Origin: an uncultured Christensenellaceae bacterium
GTDB lineage: Bacteria > Bacillota > Clostridia > Christensenellales > Borkfalkiaceae
NCBI GenBank assembly: GCA_910588695.1
Contig: CAJUOV010000008.1
Coordinates: forward strand, 1-64,000
Reading direction: 5' to 3'
Length of the DNA stretch: 64,000 nt
The position numbers and the translations under genes are program-made. The notes under the pieces were generated by a model. The model saw only the letters and a program-made list of their open reading frames with translations. It did no database searches and had not been told where the DNA came from. Below are positions 55,835 through 64,000 of the stretch, one piece after another (the stretch's first letter is position 1; each line of letters begins with the position of its first letter).

Positions 55835-56223
55835 TACCGTCCCTTTATCTCAAATTCGTATTCCCTTTTGAACCGTTCCAGCGCGCGCAGATACTTTTCC
55901 GAAAGTTCCAAAGTATAACGCTGTTTTTCGGCATAAGACAAACTCATGTAATATTCTTTGTCGGTCAGCCGCCCGATCGCGTCGGACACTTCTCCCTCCG
56001 ACAAAAGCATGTCCCTGACTTTAAGATAAAAACCGTCGGGCGAATCGCCGCGTATTTTGGTTGTGACCTTCTCCGCAAAATAGCGTTCCATTTTGCTTTC
56101 GTTGATTCCGTTCTCCTTGGCGTGCATGCGTTCGCTTTCAAGCGCTTCTTCGCATTCCTTCCAAAATCCCTTTTTCATGCGTAGTTTCGCCTCTTTTGCA
56201 AGCGTTTTCAGCGTCTTTTCCAC
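55834..56223 (-). CDS. Conserved-looking hypothetical helical protein behind rpsU
   Basis: The GTG at 56223 is chosen because AAGGAGG lies 7 bases upstream; a longer frame has no such site. The 129-residue product is alpha-helical and charged (LAKEAKLRMKKGFWKECEEAL; LTDKEYYMSLSYAEKQRYTLE) without signal or membrane segment. It follows rpsU behind a terminator. The place is often taken by yqeY, but the sequence does not look like it. Function unknown. Confidence 0.7.
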   Translation of the reverse strand: MEKTLKTLAKEAKLRMKKGFWKECEEALESERMHAKENGINESKMERYFAEKVTTKIRGDSPDGFYLKVRDMLLSEGEVSDAIGRLTDKEYYMSLSYAEKQRYTLELSEKYLRALERFKREYEFEIKGR

Positions 56224-56254
56224 GAGCGCGCCTCCTTGATTCGACATTTTTCGC

Positions 56255-56282
56255 AAAAAAAATCCGTAACTCTCGTTACGGA
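56255..56282 (-). terminator. rpsU terminator
   Basis: CCGTAAC / GTTACGG with a 4-base loop, followed on the minus strand by eight T, 8 bases behind the rpsU stop. Confidence 0.85.
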
Positions 56283-56288
56283 AAATTT

Positions 56289-56465
56289 TTATCCTCTGTT
56301 TCTTTTTCTAGCCGCTTCCGCTTTCTTTCTCTTCTTGACGGAAGGCTTCTCGTAAAATTCCTTTTTACGAAGGTCGCCGATGATTCCGTCGCGCGAGCAC
56401 TTTCTCTTAAAACGGCGCAACGCGCTTTCGAGATTCTCGTTCTCTCCGACTTTGATCGTAGACAT
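56289..56465 (-). CDS. rpsU: Ribosomal protein bS21
   Basis: The 58-residue frame starts at the ATG at 56465 with AAGGAGG upstream. It reads [20 protein letters not shown] and continues with a basic [10 protein letters not shown] segment to a Lys/Arg-rich end ([15 protein letters not shown]), the typical bS21. It has its own consensus promoter at 56510-56538 and a terminator. Confidence 0.96.
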   Translation of the reverse strand: MSTIKVGENENLESALRRFKRKCSRDGIIGDLRKKEFYEKPSVKKRKKAEAARKRNRG

Positions 56466-56509
56466 CTATTTCAACCCTCCTTCGCCCTCGGCATTTATTC
56501 AACGGATTT

Positions 56510-56538
56510 ATTATAACGATCCCGCGCCCGCTTGTCAA
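56510..56538 (-). promoter_or_regulatory. rpsU promoter
   Basis: TTGACA (56538-56533), 17 bases, TATAAT (56515-56510) on the minus strand. Confidence 0.88.
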
Positions 56539-56562
56539 ATTATTTCGGGGCGTTTCGTCATG

Positions 56563-57354
56563 TTATCTGAAAATTTTTTCCGCTTTTTCCAAAAGATACT
56601 CGTAAGAATCTTTGAGCTCTTTGATCTCTCGGTAATCTTCGTTATAATTTTCTATGATCACCGCCCCGTCAAAGCCGGTATCGCGGAGCCGCTTGAAAAG
56701 TTCTTCGAAATCGAAATTTCCCTGTCCCGCAGGTCTTTTCTTGCCTTCATCGTCGAAATCGCATACGTGAACGTAGGCAAGATCCCGCCCCATTTCGGCG
56801 AGATAGTCATAATAAGAATAGCCCGATAACACCGCCTGTTTGACGTCGAGCACGCCTGCAAGATCGGGGCAATACCGTTTGAGCGTTCCGAAAACGGCGG
56901 GGCGGTTGTATAACGCCCATTCCACGTTTTCAAGGCAAAGCCTTACGCCCCGTTCTTTGCAAAACGAAGAGATTTGACTGAGCTTTTCACCCGCTTTCGG
57001 CAGATTTTCGCGAAAAGTCGACTTTAACCTTGCAAGCCCGTGAAAGGTGTAATTTTCCGCCCCGAGAATGCGTGCGGAAGCAAGCACTTTTTCGAGCAGA
57101 GAAAACGCGTCGCTCCTTACGCGCGGATGTTCGTTGAAAAGTTGCGGTTCGAACTGAGTATTGAGAACATGCACCGAATTGACCGGCATGTCCCCTTTAT
57201 TTTTGAGAAGAGTTTGTGCAAAACGGGGCTCGTACTCGCTGTACGAAGTCAAAAACACCTCCGTAGTGCCGATCCCCCATTCGGAGAGGAGCGCAACGGC
57301 GTCCTCATTGTAGAGCCGCATAAAGAGAGATGCAGTCGAAATCCCGATTTTCAT
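56563..57354 (-). CDS. Sugar phosphate isomerase/epimerase-like TIM barrel
   Basis: The 263-residue protein belongs to the AP-endonuclease-2/xylose-isomerase-like TIM barrels: MKIGISTASLF at the start, LCLENVEWAL with the metal-binding Glu, LAGVLDVKQAVLSG with Asp, YVHVCDFDDEGKKR with His and Asp, and AVIIENYNEDY with the last Glu. A metal-dependent sugar or polyol isomerase role is likely. It is the second gene of an operon with the ArsR-type regulator, whose relative controls arabinose genes. Substrate not determined. Confidence 0.87.
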   Translation of the reverse strand: MKIGISTASLFMRLYNEDAVALLSEWGIGTTEVFLTSYSEYEPRFAQTLLKNKGDMPVNSVHVLNTQFEPQLFNEHPRVRSDAFSLLEKVLASARILGAENYTFHGLARLKSTFRENLPKAGEKLSQISSFCKERGVRLCLENVEWALYNRPAVFGTLKRYCPDLAGVLDVKQAVLSGYSYYDYLAEMGRDLAYVHVCDFDDEGKKRPAGQGNFDFEELFKRLRDTGFDGAVIIENYNEDYREIKELKDSYEYLLEKAEKIFR

Positions 57355-57375
57355 ACAAATTTCCCAAACGCAGAA

Positions 57376-58287
57376 TTACTTACTGATAAAGTTACAGACA
57401 ATCCCTTCGTCGTAGTCCCCGAAGTTCTTTCCGAACAGGGTGAATCCCCCCTGCCGTTCGGCGGTTTCCGGAACATAAATCCGGAAACGGATCTGCTTGC
57501 CCGCTTCGATCTTATAGTCTCGCAAAGTTTTGTCGCATACTTTGATCCCGCCGATATAGGATCCGTCGTCGTTAATCGCGATCCGAACTTTTTTGCCGTA
57601 TTGTCCGAGATTTCCGAACCACCATGAGGGCGCGGAAGTGCCCGCCCTGTCATTATATTCGCCCTTGCTCGTAAAATAGCCTACTTCTACGCCGTTGATC
57701 GAAAAGTATACGTCGCTCGGATAGAACGCCGCATATCCGGGCGCTTCCGAAGCAATCTCAGCCGAAATCTGAAACTCGGAAAGTTTTGTTTCTTCCGTCA
57801 AAAAATTGGGAACGAGATATTCCACATATCCGCTTCCGATCCAGAGAATGCCCGCTTCCGTCCGTTCGGGATAAGAAAAGCAGGCGGGATCGTCAAACCT
57901 GCCGATCACTCGTTCGCGCGTGGCAAGTCCGCAGGTGGGAGACACTTCGTAATCGACATAACTGCCCACGCCGATTTCCGCCGATTCCACCCGATCGGAA
58001 GTTTTGGGCTGTTTTTTGAAATCGATGATTACCTTATCGGTTGCGAGCGAACAGATTTTCTGCGTGCCCCGCGTGCCCGACGAAGTGGCGATCTCGATCA
58101 GCCCCGCCTCGTACAGTTTTTTAACGTGCGCAGTGATAGCGCCGTTCGAAACGTTGAACTTTTTTGCAAAATAAGCGAGATTGAGTTCCCCGTTCTGCAA
58201 CAACTCGTCCAGAATACCCAATCTTACCTGCGAAGCCAGCGCGTCGTAAAGAATCGCGCCCTGCCGAAAATCTTTCAGATAAATCAT
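57376..58287 (-). CDS. ArsR-type HTH regulator with beta-rich sensor domain, paralogue
   Basis: The 303-residue protein has the same layout as the regulator at 25132: winged helix (LYDALASQVRLGILDELL, VSNGAITAHVKKLYEAGLI, RGTQKICSL) and a domain sharing PTCGLA, FSYPER, YPSDVYFSINGVEVG, GEYNDRAGTSAPSWW, NLGQYGKK and FGKNFGDYDEGI. It is followed after 21 bases by the isomerase-like gene, so it probably senses a sugar and controls its own operon. The upstream palindrome TTGTCAAGACAA overlaps its -35. Confidence 0.85.
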   Translation of the reverse strand: MIYLKDFRQGAILYDALASQVRLGILDELLQNGELNLAYFAKKFNVSNGAITAHVKKLYEAGLIEIATSSGTRGTQKICSLATDKVIIDFKKQPKTSDRVESAEIGVGSYVDYEVSPTCGLATRERVIGRFDDPACFSYPERTEAGILWIGSGYVEYLVPNFLTEETKLSEFQISAEIASEAPGYAAFYPSDVYFSINGVEVGYFTSKGEYNDRAGTSAPSWWFGNLGQYGKKVRIAINDDGSYIGGIKVCDKTLRDYKIEAGKQIRFRIYVPETAERQGGFTLFGKNFGDYDEGIVCNFISK

Positions 58288-58316
58288 AAAACCGCCTCTT
58301 CCCCCCGTTCTCAGCC

Positions 58317-58352
58317 ATTATAAAATTTTCGGATGTTTTTGTCAAGACAAAA
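58317..58352 (-). promoter_or_regulatory. Promoter and palindrome of the second regulator
   Basis: TTGACA (58345-58340), 17 bases, TATAAT (58322-58317) on the minus strand. The inverted repeat TTTTGTC-AA-GACAAAA (58337-58352) overlaps the -35; its core TTG-N6-CAA has the same half-site as the operators at 24944-24975. Confidence 0.8.
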
Positions 58353-58394
58353 CGGAATTATTTTAGAAAAAATTAAAATAAAATCAACAAAAAA

Positions 58395-58430
58395 ACAAAA
58401 CGGCGAAAGGGAATCACTTTCGCCGTTTGA
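58395..58430 (-). terminator. Terminator behind tRNA-Thr(CGT)
   Basis: AAACGGCGAAAG / CTTTCGCCGTTT with a 7-base loop; on the minus strand followed by TTTTGTTTTTTTG. Confidence 0.88.
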
Positions 58431-58431
58431 A

Positions 58432-58507
58432 TGGAGCTTCCGGCCGGACTTGAACCGGCGACCTATTGATTACGAATCAATCGCTCTACCGACTGAGCCA
58501 CGGAAGC
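58432..58507 (-). tRNA. tRNA-Thr (anticodon CGT)
   Basis: The 76-base minus-strand sequence begins GCTTCCGTGGCTCAG, has the anticodon stem-loop ATTGATTCGTAATCAAT (anticodon CGT), T-arm GGTTCAAGTCC, acceptor CGGAAGC and encoded CCA. Confidence 0.96.
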
Positions 58508-58594
58508 AAATTACGCTTTTGCGTATGAATTTGTCAAACGCTTTTCTATTATAAAAAAATCGGTTGCAAAAAGCAAGCGATTTTGAAGTGTTTT

Positions 58595-59500
58595 TCAGAT
58601 TTTTTTATTTTTCGGCACAAACAGATTCACATGCTTTGCAAGAAGCTCCGCCTCTATATTTCCGGCATCTCCCCTCTCCCCGTCCAGATCCCAGACCACG
58701 CTTTCGTCCGCATAAATAGAAATCCGATCTCCGCTCAAACGCAATAAATGCCTGTTTGTATTTTTACAGCCGTGCAAAAATAAATGTACGATCTGAAAGA
58801 AAGCGCGCACCCGTCCCCAAAAATCAAGCGCTTCGCGCTCGCGCAGAATCGCGATCTCCATTCTGCCGTCCCGCATGCTCGCTTCTTTGTTGACGGGAAA
58901 CCCCGCGACCGATCTTCCGTTCATGATCAGAATGAGAACAGCCCGCTCCCGACAGCGTTCTTCCCCGCAGATAACTTCGATCGGAAAAGAATTGAACTTC
59001 ATATTCTTTTTCAGACATTGCAGCGCATATGCGAGCCATCCGAGCCGCTTTTTTTTCTTCTGCGGCGTGGAGTAGGTTACGCTCGTGAACGCGCCCGCAG
59101 CCGCAATGTACATTGCGTAACCCGTTTTATTGATCCGCATGCAGTCTACTTTTTCCGACCGACCGTCCGTAATGATCTTCAAAGCCTTTTTCGGATTCTT
59201 GGGAATCCCGAGAGAACGGGCGACGTCGTTCGCCGTGCCCGACGGAAGATACCCTAATGTTGCTTTCTTCTCCCCGATCCCTCCGAGCACGAGATGAAAG
59301 CTCCCGTCCCCGCCCGAAAAAATTACGGCGTCGTATACTTCCGCGCTCTCGGAGGCTTTCTTCCGCATATCTTCCGCGCTCTTCGTTGCATACAAAACCA
59401 CCTCGTCGTAACGGGTTTTTAACGTGCGTTCTATGAAAGACAGCCGATTTTTGATCTTGCCTTTTCCGCTGTTCGGATTGTAAAGAAAGATACATTTCAC
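58595..59500 (-). CDS. Diacylglycerol/lipid kinase family protein
   Basis: The 301-residue protein has the DAGK catalytic pattern: LYNPNSGKGKIKNRL, IFSGGDGSFHLVLGG (nucleotide-binding GGDG) and LGYLPSGTANDVARSL (about 83-98), and a C-terminal beta domain. Relatives (YegS, DgkB, BmrU) phosphorylate diacylglycerol or related lipids. It probably stands alone, as the next gene is 40 bases upstream in the same direction and of unknown type. Confidence 0.93.
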   Translation of the reverse strand: MKCIFLYNPNSGKGKIKNRLSFIERTLKTRYDEVVLYATKSAEDMRKKASESAEVYDAVIFSGGDGSFHLVLGGIGEKKATLGYLPSGTANDVARSLGIPKNPKKALKIITDGRSEKVDCMRINKTGYAMYIAAAGAFTSVTYSTPQKKKKRLGWLAYALQCLKKNMKFNSFPIEVICGEERCRERAVLILIMNGRSVAGFPVNKEASMRDGRMEIAILREREALDFWGRVRAFFQIVHLFLHGCKNTNRHLLRLSGDRISIYADESVVWDLDGERGDAGNIEAELLAKHVNLFVPKNKKI

Positions 59501-59539
59501 GAAACTATTATATCCGATTTTTCCGAATCCGACAAGCGT

Positions 59540-60229
59540 TCAGACAAAATAATTGTTCAGGTTCACCGTTTTATCACAGAGCATGGTCTGCAAATAGCGC
59601 AAATCTTTTGCAAAGAGCAATCCTTTCGCCAATTCCGAACCTTTTCGCTCAGCTTCCCTGAGCGCGACGTTCCAGGGGACATAGAACTCCTCCCCGTTGC
59701 CTGCGATCAGTCCGTTCAGCGAAGACACGACTCCGACAAGCGCCGCTTTCGCTTCCTTTTGCGTCAGCTCGCTCCGTTCCAATCCGTTCGCCGTCTCATA
59801 GAGCACATGCGCAAAATGATCCACCGTCTCCAAATTGGACTCGATCCCCGATTTGAACGCGCTTTTTGCGCCGCGGAGCACCAGATCGTCGGGCGTGCGC
59901 GCAATGACGCGGGTATCCGTGCCTTTTTCTTGCAGATTTTTACGGACGGATTCCGCGCTTGATTCTTTGAAATAACAGGCAACCGCAACCGCGTTGTCAT
60001 CTTTCATAAAATAACCTGCGCCGCCCGACGAATAAATATCGCCCGAGACTGCCGCCGATGTCGTTTCTTCGCAGTCCTTGACCAGAAAATAATAATCCTT
60101 TTTGAAACTGACGCGCGCATATCCCTGACCGCCGACCGCCACGAAGAGAACGATCCCCGCCGCAACGCAGACGACGAGAAAAAACGCGACGGCGGCTTTC
60201 AGCAATCTGTTTCTAAACCGCAAAATCAT
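59540..60229 (-). CDS. Membrane-anchored hypothetical protein, possible SPOR-like domain
   Basis: The 229-residue product has an N-terminal membrane helix (about 10-33) and an extracytoplasmic part. Residues about 45-120 (YYFLVKDCEE, AVAVACYFKESSAESVRKNL, TRVIARTPDDLVL) have the beta-alpha-beta rhythm of SPOR domains, which bind denuded peptidoglycan; the rest is helical. Bacillota use such proteins in sporulation or division. The match is structural impression only. Confidence 0.65.
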   Translation of the reverse strand: MILRFRNRLLKAAVAFFLVVCVAAGIVLFVAVGGQGYARVSFKKDYYFLVKDCEETTSAAVSGDIYSSGGAGYFMKDDNAVAVACYFKESSAESVRKNLQEKGTDTRVIARTPDDLVLRGAKSAFKSGIESNLETVDHFAHVLYETANGLERSELTQKEAKAALVGVVSSLNGLIAGNGEEFYVPWNVALREAERKGSELAKGLLFAKDLRYLQTMLCDKTVNLNNYFV

Positions 60230-60241
60230 GTTTTATTATAT

Positions 60242-60280
60242 GAAAACGCCGTTCCCTTCATGCTTGGGAAACGGCGTTTG
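60242..60280. terminator. Terminator behind tsaD
   Basis: AAACGCCGTT / AACGGCGTTT with inner CCC/GGG pairs and a short loop, 22 bases after the tsaD stop. Confidence 0.75.
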
Positions 60281-60302
60281 TCAATTCAATTATATTGCGG
60301 CT

Positions 60303-61322
60303 CTATACCGATCTCAACGGAATACTTGCCTCGGCATTGAGCGAAAGCGGCGCAAAATTTCCCGCGCGGTATTGTAATAGTCCTTCCGCCGCGATCATGG
60401 CGGCGTTGTCCGTGCAGTGCCGTTTTTCAGGCAAAATCAACTTTAATCCCGCTTGTTTGCACGCGGCTTGCAATCTTTCGCGCAAATATCCGTTTGCGAC
60501 TACCCCGCCGCCCGCCGTGACCGTCTTTACCCTTCTTTCGAGTGCGCCTTCTACCGTCTTTTGCACGAGAATATCGAGCGCCGCGCTCTGAAATGACGCG
60601 GCGACGTCCGCTTTTTCGAACTCTTCGCCCCGCTGTTCCTTGGTGTGACAATAATTCAGAACCGCCGTTTTCAGTCCGCTGTACGAAAAATCGTAACCGC
60701 CGTTCCCTTTAAGCATTCTGGGAAGCGGAACAACGTTCTTGCCGTTTCGGGCAAGCGCTTCGATGTGCGGTCCCCCCGGATAGGGAAGGGAGAGAATCCG
60801 CGCGACTTTGTCGAACGCCTCCCCCGCCGCGTCGTCCAGCGTTCCGCCGAGCACCTCGAACTCCGTTTCGGACTTTGTATAAATGATCGCGGTATGACCG
60901 CCGCTTGCGAGCAATGTGATAAAGGGCGGAGCAAGCGCTTCGTCCTCCAAATACGCCGCCGCCAGATGTCCGCGGATATGATTTACCCCGATGAGCGGTA
61001 TTCCGAGTCCGTAGGCAAATCCCTTTGCAAAGGACAGTCCCACCAACAGAGCGCCCAATAATCCCGCGCCGTAAGTGACCGCCACCGCGTCGAGCTCCTC
61101 TTTTTGCACCCCCGCATGTTTTAATGCTCTTGCGACCACACCGTCCACAACGGATAAATGCTCGCGCGATGCGATCTCCGGAACAACCCCGCCGAACTTT
61201 GCCTGCACCGAACTTGACGAGGCGATCTCGTCGGATAACAAAACGCGGCCGCGGATCACCGCCGCCGCCGTCTCGTCGCAAGAAGATTCGATTCCGAGAA
61301 TCAAAGGATTTTTCATGTGCAT
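60303..61322 (-). CDS. tsaD: tRNA t6A37 threonylcarbamoyltransferase TsaD
   Basis: The 339-residue protein has LGIESSCDETAAAVI, the metal-binding HIRGHLAAAY, LLASGGHTAIIY, FDKVARILSLPYPGGP and VTAGGGVVANGYLR, all hallmark segments of TsaD (Kae1/Gcp). It completes the t6A modification of ANN-decoding tRNAs. Standard length. Confidence 0.97.
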   Translation of the reverse strand: MHMKNPLILGIESSCDETAAAVIRGRVLLSDEIASSSSVQAKFGGVVPEIASREHLSVVDGVVARALKHAGVQKEELDAVAVTYGAGLLGALLVGLSFAKGFAYGLGIPLIGVNHIRGHLAAAYLEDEALAPPFITLLASGGHTAIIYTKSETEFEVLGGTLDDAAGEAFDKVARILSLPYPGGPHIEALARNGKNVVPLPRMLKGNGGYDFSYSGLKTAVLNYCHTKEQRGEEFEKADVAASFQSAALDILVQKTVEGALERRVKTVTAGGGVVANGYLRERLQAACKQAGLKLILPEKRHCTDNAAMIAAEGLLQYRAGNFAPLSLNAEASIPLRSV

Positions 61323-61338
61323 TAAATACGAATACGCC

Positions 61339-61466
61339 TATCCCGCTTTTTATGAACGAGCAGTTTGAGAAGCGCGCGGAAAACCTGAGGAAGCTTACTG
61401 AACGTAAGTGACCGAAGGTTGCCGCAGCGCGACAAAAAAATGCGAAGTTCAAAGAAAGCGCGCTAT
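61339..61466. repeat. Foldback repeat, copy B
   Basis: About 121-128 bases; ends pair as CGCTTTTTATGAAC with GTTCAAAGAAAGCG. The inner stem CTTAC/GTAAG and the core GCGCGCGGAAAA and GACCGAAGGTTGCCGCAGCGC match copy A. The right end overlaps the stop codon of prfB. Confidence 0.72.
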
Positions 61467-62560
61467 GATTTTTTGAGATAATCGATAATAAACCCCTGCA
61501 AATCCCCGTCCATAACCGCCTGTACATCGCCCATTTCGTAGCCCGTGCGGTGATCTTTGACGAGCGTATAGGGGCAGAACACATATGAACGGATCTGCGA
61601 ACCCCATTCGATTTTTTTCGTTTCGCCCTTTAACGCCGCTTCCGCCTGCTGACGCTCTTCGATCTGCTTTTCGATCAACTTGGAACGCAGATATTTGAAC
61701 GCCATTTCCTTATTTTGAAGCTGGCTTCTTTCGTTCTGACAGGTGACCACAATCCCCGTGGGAAAATGCGTAATTCGGATCGCAGTTTCCGTCTTGTTGA
61801 CTTTCTGTCCGCCCGCGCCCGAAGAACGGTACACATCGATACGGATGTCCTCGTCTTTGATTTCCACCGCGTTATCGTCGTCAACTTCCGGCATGACTTC
61901 TACGGAGGCAAAGGATGTCTGACGGCGTTTGTTCGCGTCGAACGGGGAAATGCGCACGAGACGGTGCACCCCGATCTCTGCTTTGAGGTAGCCGTATGCG
62001 TTCTCCCCCTCCACCTTGAAATCGACGGATTTGAGCCCCGCGCTGTCGCCGGCAAGGCGGTCGATCTCCGTCACTTTGAATCCGCTCGTTTCCGCATAAC
62101 GGCAGTACATTCGGTAGAGCATCTGACACCAATCGCACGCTTCGGTGCCGCCCGCGCCCGCATGTAGAGATATGAGCGCGTTGGAAGAATCGTACTTGCC
62201 CCTCAGAAGAGCGCGGATACGGAGCGCTTCGATATCTCTTTCCGCCGTCTCCGCCATTTTATCGAGCTCGGGCACAAGCTCCTCTTCCTCCGTCTCTTCG
62301 ATAAGATCGATGATCTCGTTTGCGTCGTCGAGCGCCTTTCTGCACGCTTCGTAAGCCGTGATCTTGCCCTCGTTGGAAGAGATCTCGCGCCCGATCTTTG
62401 CAGAGCGCTCCAAATCCTGCCATACTTCCGGCTTTTCCTGCTCGGCGCGGAGTTCTTTGAGCTTTTCGTAGCGATTGTCGATGTCGAGCGCATACTTCGC
62501 CTGCGACAGCGTATCTTCCATCGCTTTTATTTTTAATCTGTAATCATCCGGTTTGAACAT
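61463..62560 (-). CDS. prfB: Peptide chain release factor 2
   Basis: The 365-residue factor has the RF2 recognition tripeptide Ser-Pro-Phe in LVRISPFDANKRR and GGQ in SSGAGGQKVNKTE. It ends translation at UGA and UAA. The frame is continuous: where most bacteria have CTT TGA C, this gene reads CTC GAC (62488-62483), so the autoregulatory frameshift is absent. It lies between two foldback repeats. Confidence 0.97.
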   Translation of the reverse strand: MFKPDDYRLKIKAMEDTLSQAKYALDIDNRYEKLKELRAEQEKPEVWQDLERSAKIGREISSNEGKITAYEACRKALDDANEIIDLIEETEEEELVPELDKMAETAERDIEALRIRALLRGKYDSSNALISLHAGAGGTEACDWCQMLYRMYCRYAETSGFKVTEIDRLAGDSAGLKSVDFKVEGENAYGYLKAEIGVHRLVRISPFDANKRRQTSFASVEVMPEVDDDNAVEIKDEDIRIDVYRSSGAGGQKVNKTETAIRITHFPTGIVVTCQNERSQLQNKEMAFKYLRSKLIEKQIEERQQAEAALKGETKKIEWGSQIRSYVFCPYTLVKDHRTGYEMGDVQAVMDGDLQGFIIDYLKKS

Positions 62561-62605
62561 TATTTTTCTCCGTAATACAATCTGAAATAGTACGATGAAA
62601 GAATA

Positions 62606-62726
62606 GCACGGCTAAAAAGCAAGCAAGACAAGGAAAGCGCGCATTTTCGACGGGGAGCTTAGTTAGAAGTAAGCGCCCCAAGAAAAGCGGAGCTTGACAC
62701 CGTATTGCGTAGCTTATCAGCCGTGC
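62606..62726. repeat. Foldback repeat, copy C
   Basis: A 121-base element with perfect ends GCACGGCT / AGCCGTGC and an inner CTTA/TAAG stem. GACAAGG and AAAGCGCGC near the left and TATTGCGTAGCTTATCA near the right resemble copy A. The right end is 6 bases from the secA stop. More diverged than A and B. Confidence 0.6.
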
Positions 62727-62732
62727 GAAATT

Positions 62733-64000
62733 TTAAGGTTTGCCGCAGCATTTCTTATACTTCAATCCGCTCCCGCAGGGACAGGGGTCGTTGGGTCCTA
62801 CCTTCTTTGCTTTTTTGACCGTAGCGGGATTGAATTTGTCGGTGCCGTTCGTTTTCAAAGCGTCTACGTTGACCGCCGCGGGAATATCGGGCACCGCCGC
62901 TTCCGATTCGGGCACGGGCTTCTCCGCCGACGCGGGAGTTTCCTCTTCTTTTTTTGCTTCCGCGCTCTCGTCTTTTCTCGGCGCCGAACGGGAAACGGAG
63001 GGCATAACCCGCTGTACGGGCGATTGCCGCATTTCGATCTGCGCTTTCAGAAGAATGGCGATCGTGCGCTCCTGAATGCGCTCGATCATTTCATCGAACA
63101 TCGCGAATCCCTCTTGTTTGTAGGCGATCACGGGGTCGGTCTGTCCGTAAGCTCTGAGCCCGATTCCCTTTCTGAGGCGGTCCATCGCGTCGATATGATC
63201 GATCCAGTTGGAATCGACAACGCGCAAAAGAACGCGGCGCTCCACGTCGGCGAACTTGACGGGCGTTTCCGCCTCGATCTTTGCGATCTTCTCCTCGTAA
63301 TATTTTTCGACCCTTTCGGAAATCTTCTTAATCGCGACGTCATAGTCCCACTTTTCGAGCTTTTCACGGGTCACGTAGTCGGTTCCCTCGGGAAGGAGTT
63401 TGCGTTCGAGCGCTTCGTTCAGATCGTCTTCGCTCCACTTTTCGGGCATTTCGTCCGCATTGACCGCACCCCGCACCGTAGTGACGACATAATCGGGAAT
63501 ATACTTTACGATCTGATCGTGCACGCCCTCGCCCTTGATCACGTTCATACGCTCCGCATACATGATCTTGCGCTGATTGTTCATGACGTCGTCGTATTGC
63601 AATACGTTTTTACGGATCGAGAAGTTTCTGCCCTCGATCTGCTTCTGCGCATATTCGATGAGACGGGTCAGGAGCTTGCTTTCGAGACACTCGTCCTCTT
63701 CCATCTTGCTCATGCGGTAGATGTGCTTCATTCTCTCGCCGCCAAAACGCATCATGAGATCGTCTTCCAAAGAGAGGAAGAATACAGACGCGCCCACGTC
63801 TCCCTGACGACCGGAACGTCCGCGGAGCTGATTGTCGATACGGCGGCTCTCGTGCCGCTCCGTGCCGATAATACAAAGTCCGCCCGCTTCGATGACCTTC
63901 TTCTTCTCCTCGTCCGACTTCGCCTTATACGCGTCGTAGAGTTCGCGGTAACGCTTACGCACCGCCTCCGCCTCTTCGTCGAGTTCGGAATAGCTCGTCG
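62733..64000 (-). CDS. secA: Preprotein translocase ATPase SecA, C-terminal part
   Basis: The frame is open to the right window edge (about 421 residues visible). It contains the motor motif GTERHESRRIDNQLRGRSGR and QGD, the helical scaffold, the wing segments, a Pro/Glu/Ala-rich linker (about the last 90-40 residues) and the zinc-binding SEC-C end PNDPCPCGSGLKYKKCCG. SecA drives proteins through SecYEG. The N-terminal half with Walker A is outside. The internal GTG at 63962 is not the start. Confidence 0.96.
   Translation of the reverse strand, partial: TSYSELDEEAEAVRKRYRELYDAYKAKSDEEKKKVIEAGGLCIIGTERHESRRIDNQLRGRSGRQGDVGASVFFLSLEDDLMMRFGGERMKHIYRMSKMEEDECLESKLLTRLIEYAQKQIEGRNFSIRKNVLQYDDVMNNQRKIMYAERMNVIKGEGVHDQIVKYIPDYVVTTVRGAVNADEMPEKWSEDDLNEALERKLLPEGTDYVTREKLEKWDYDVAIKKISERVEKYYEEKIAKIEAETPVKFADVERRVLLRVVDSNWIDHIDAMDRLRKGIGLRAYGQTDPVIAYKQEGFAMFDEMIERIQERTIAILLKAQIEMRQSPVQRVMPSVSRSAPRKDESAEAKKEEETPASAEKPVPESEAAVPDIPAAVNVDALKTNGTDKFNPATVKKAKKVGPNDPCPCGSGLKYKKCCGKP

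Overview
The window looks like chromosomal DNA of a low- to mid-GC, anaerobic, Gram-positive bacterium, most likely an uncultivated member of the Clostridia (Bacillota). The evidence is the gene order rpmB / asp23 / fakA-like / recG, the order yicC-gmk-rpoZ-priA-def-fmt-rsmB-rlmN-rpe-thiN, abundant lipoprotein signals, AGGAGG ribosome binding sites and TTGACA-17-TATAAT promoters. No ribosomal RNA is present, so the assignment stays at class level.

Positions 1-9130 are the right part of an integrated element that resembles a filamentous (inovirus-like) prophage. A leftward operon encodes a Zot/pI-like P-loop ATPase, several small single- or double-membrane-span proteins and two large secreted proteins, one with a C-terminal anchor like pIII. 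It also encodes small early proteins. A 515-base noncoding stretch with large hairpins recalls the intergenic region of filamentous phages. A lysogeny-type switch follows: divergent wHTH and XRE genes with three AGTTA-N4-TAACT operators. A tyrosine integrase then ends against a tRNA 3' fragment (T-arm, acceptor and CCA) that still has its terminator, which marks one attachment site. The left end, the intact tRNA and any replication gene lie outside the window.

Positions 9.3-14.8 kb hold small accessory genes (BamE-like fold protein, XRE regulator, ferredoxin), a two-gene ABC transporter of the FtsX/MacB type, a NERD-domain protein and a membrane protein.

Positions 14.9-28.0 kb form an arabinose-glycan locus. 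One six-gene leftward operon encodes a GH51 alpha-L-arabinofuranosidase, a sugar-binding lipoprotein, two ABC permeases, a large lipoprotein with a likely helical-toroid enzyme domain and a 918-residue surface protein. A divergent ArsR-type regulator with a beta-rich C-terminal domain and a GH127 beta-L-arabinofuranosidase (Zn/Cys site intact) complete it. No ATPase is encoded, so a shared MsmK-type ATPase is expected elsewhere. A paralogue of the regulator (57.4-58.3 kb) sits in an operon with a sugar isomerase-like TIM barrel.

Positions 28-64 kb are mainly housekeeping: tRNA-Thr(GGT), clpB, tyrS, recG, fakA-like, asp23, rpmB, a dipeptidase, thiN, rpe, rlmN, rsmB, fmt, def, priA, rpoZ, gmk, yicC, ligA, pcrA, rpsU, tRNA-Thr(CGT), tsaD, prfB (without the programmed frameshift) and the 3' part of secA. 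Three copies of an approximately 121-base foldback repeat sit directly behind stop codons at 55.7, 61.3 and 62.6 kb.
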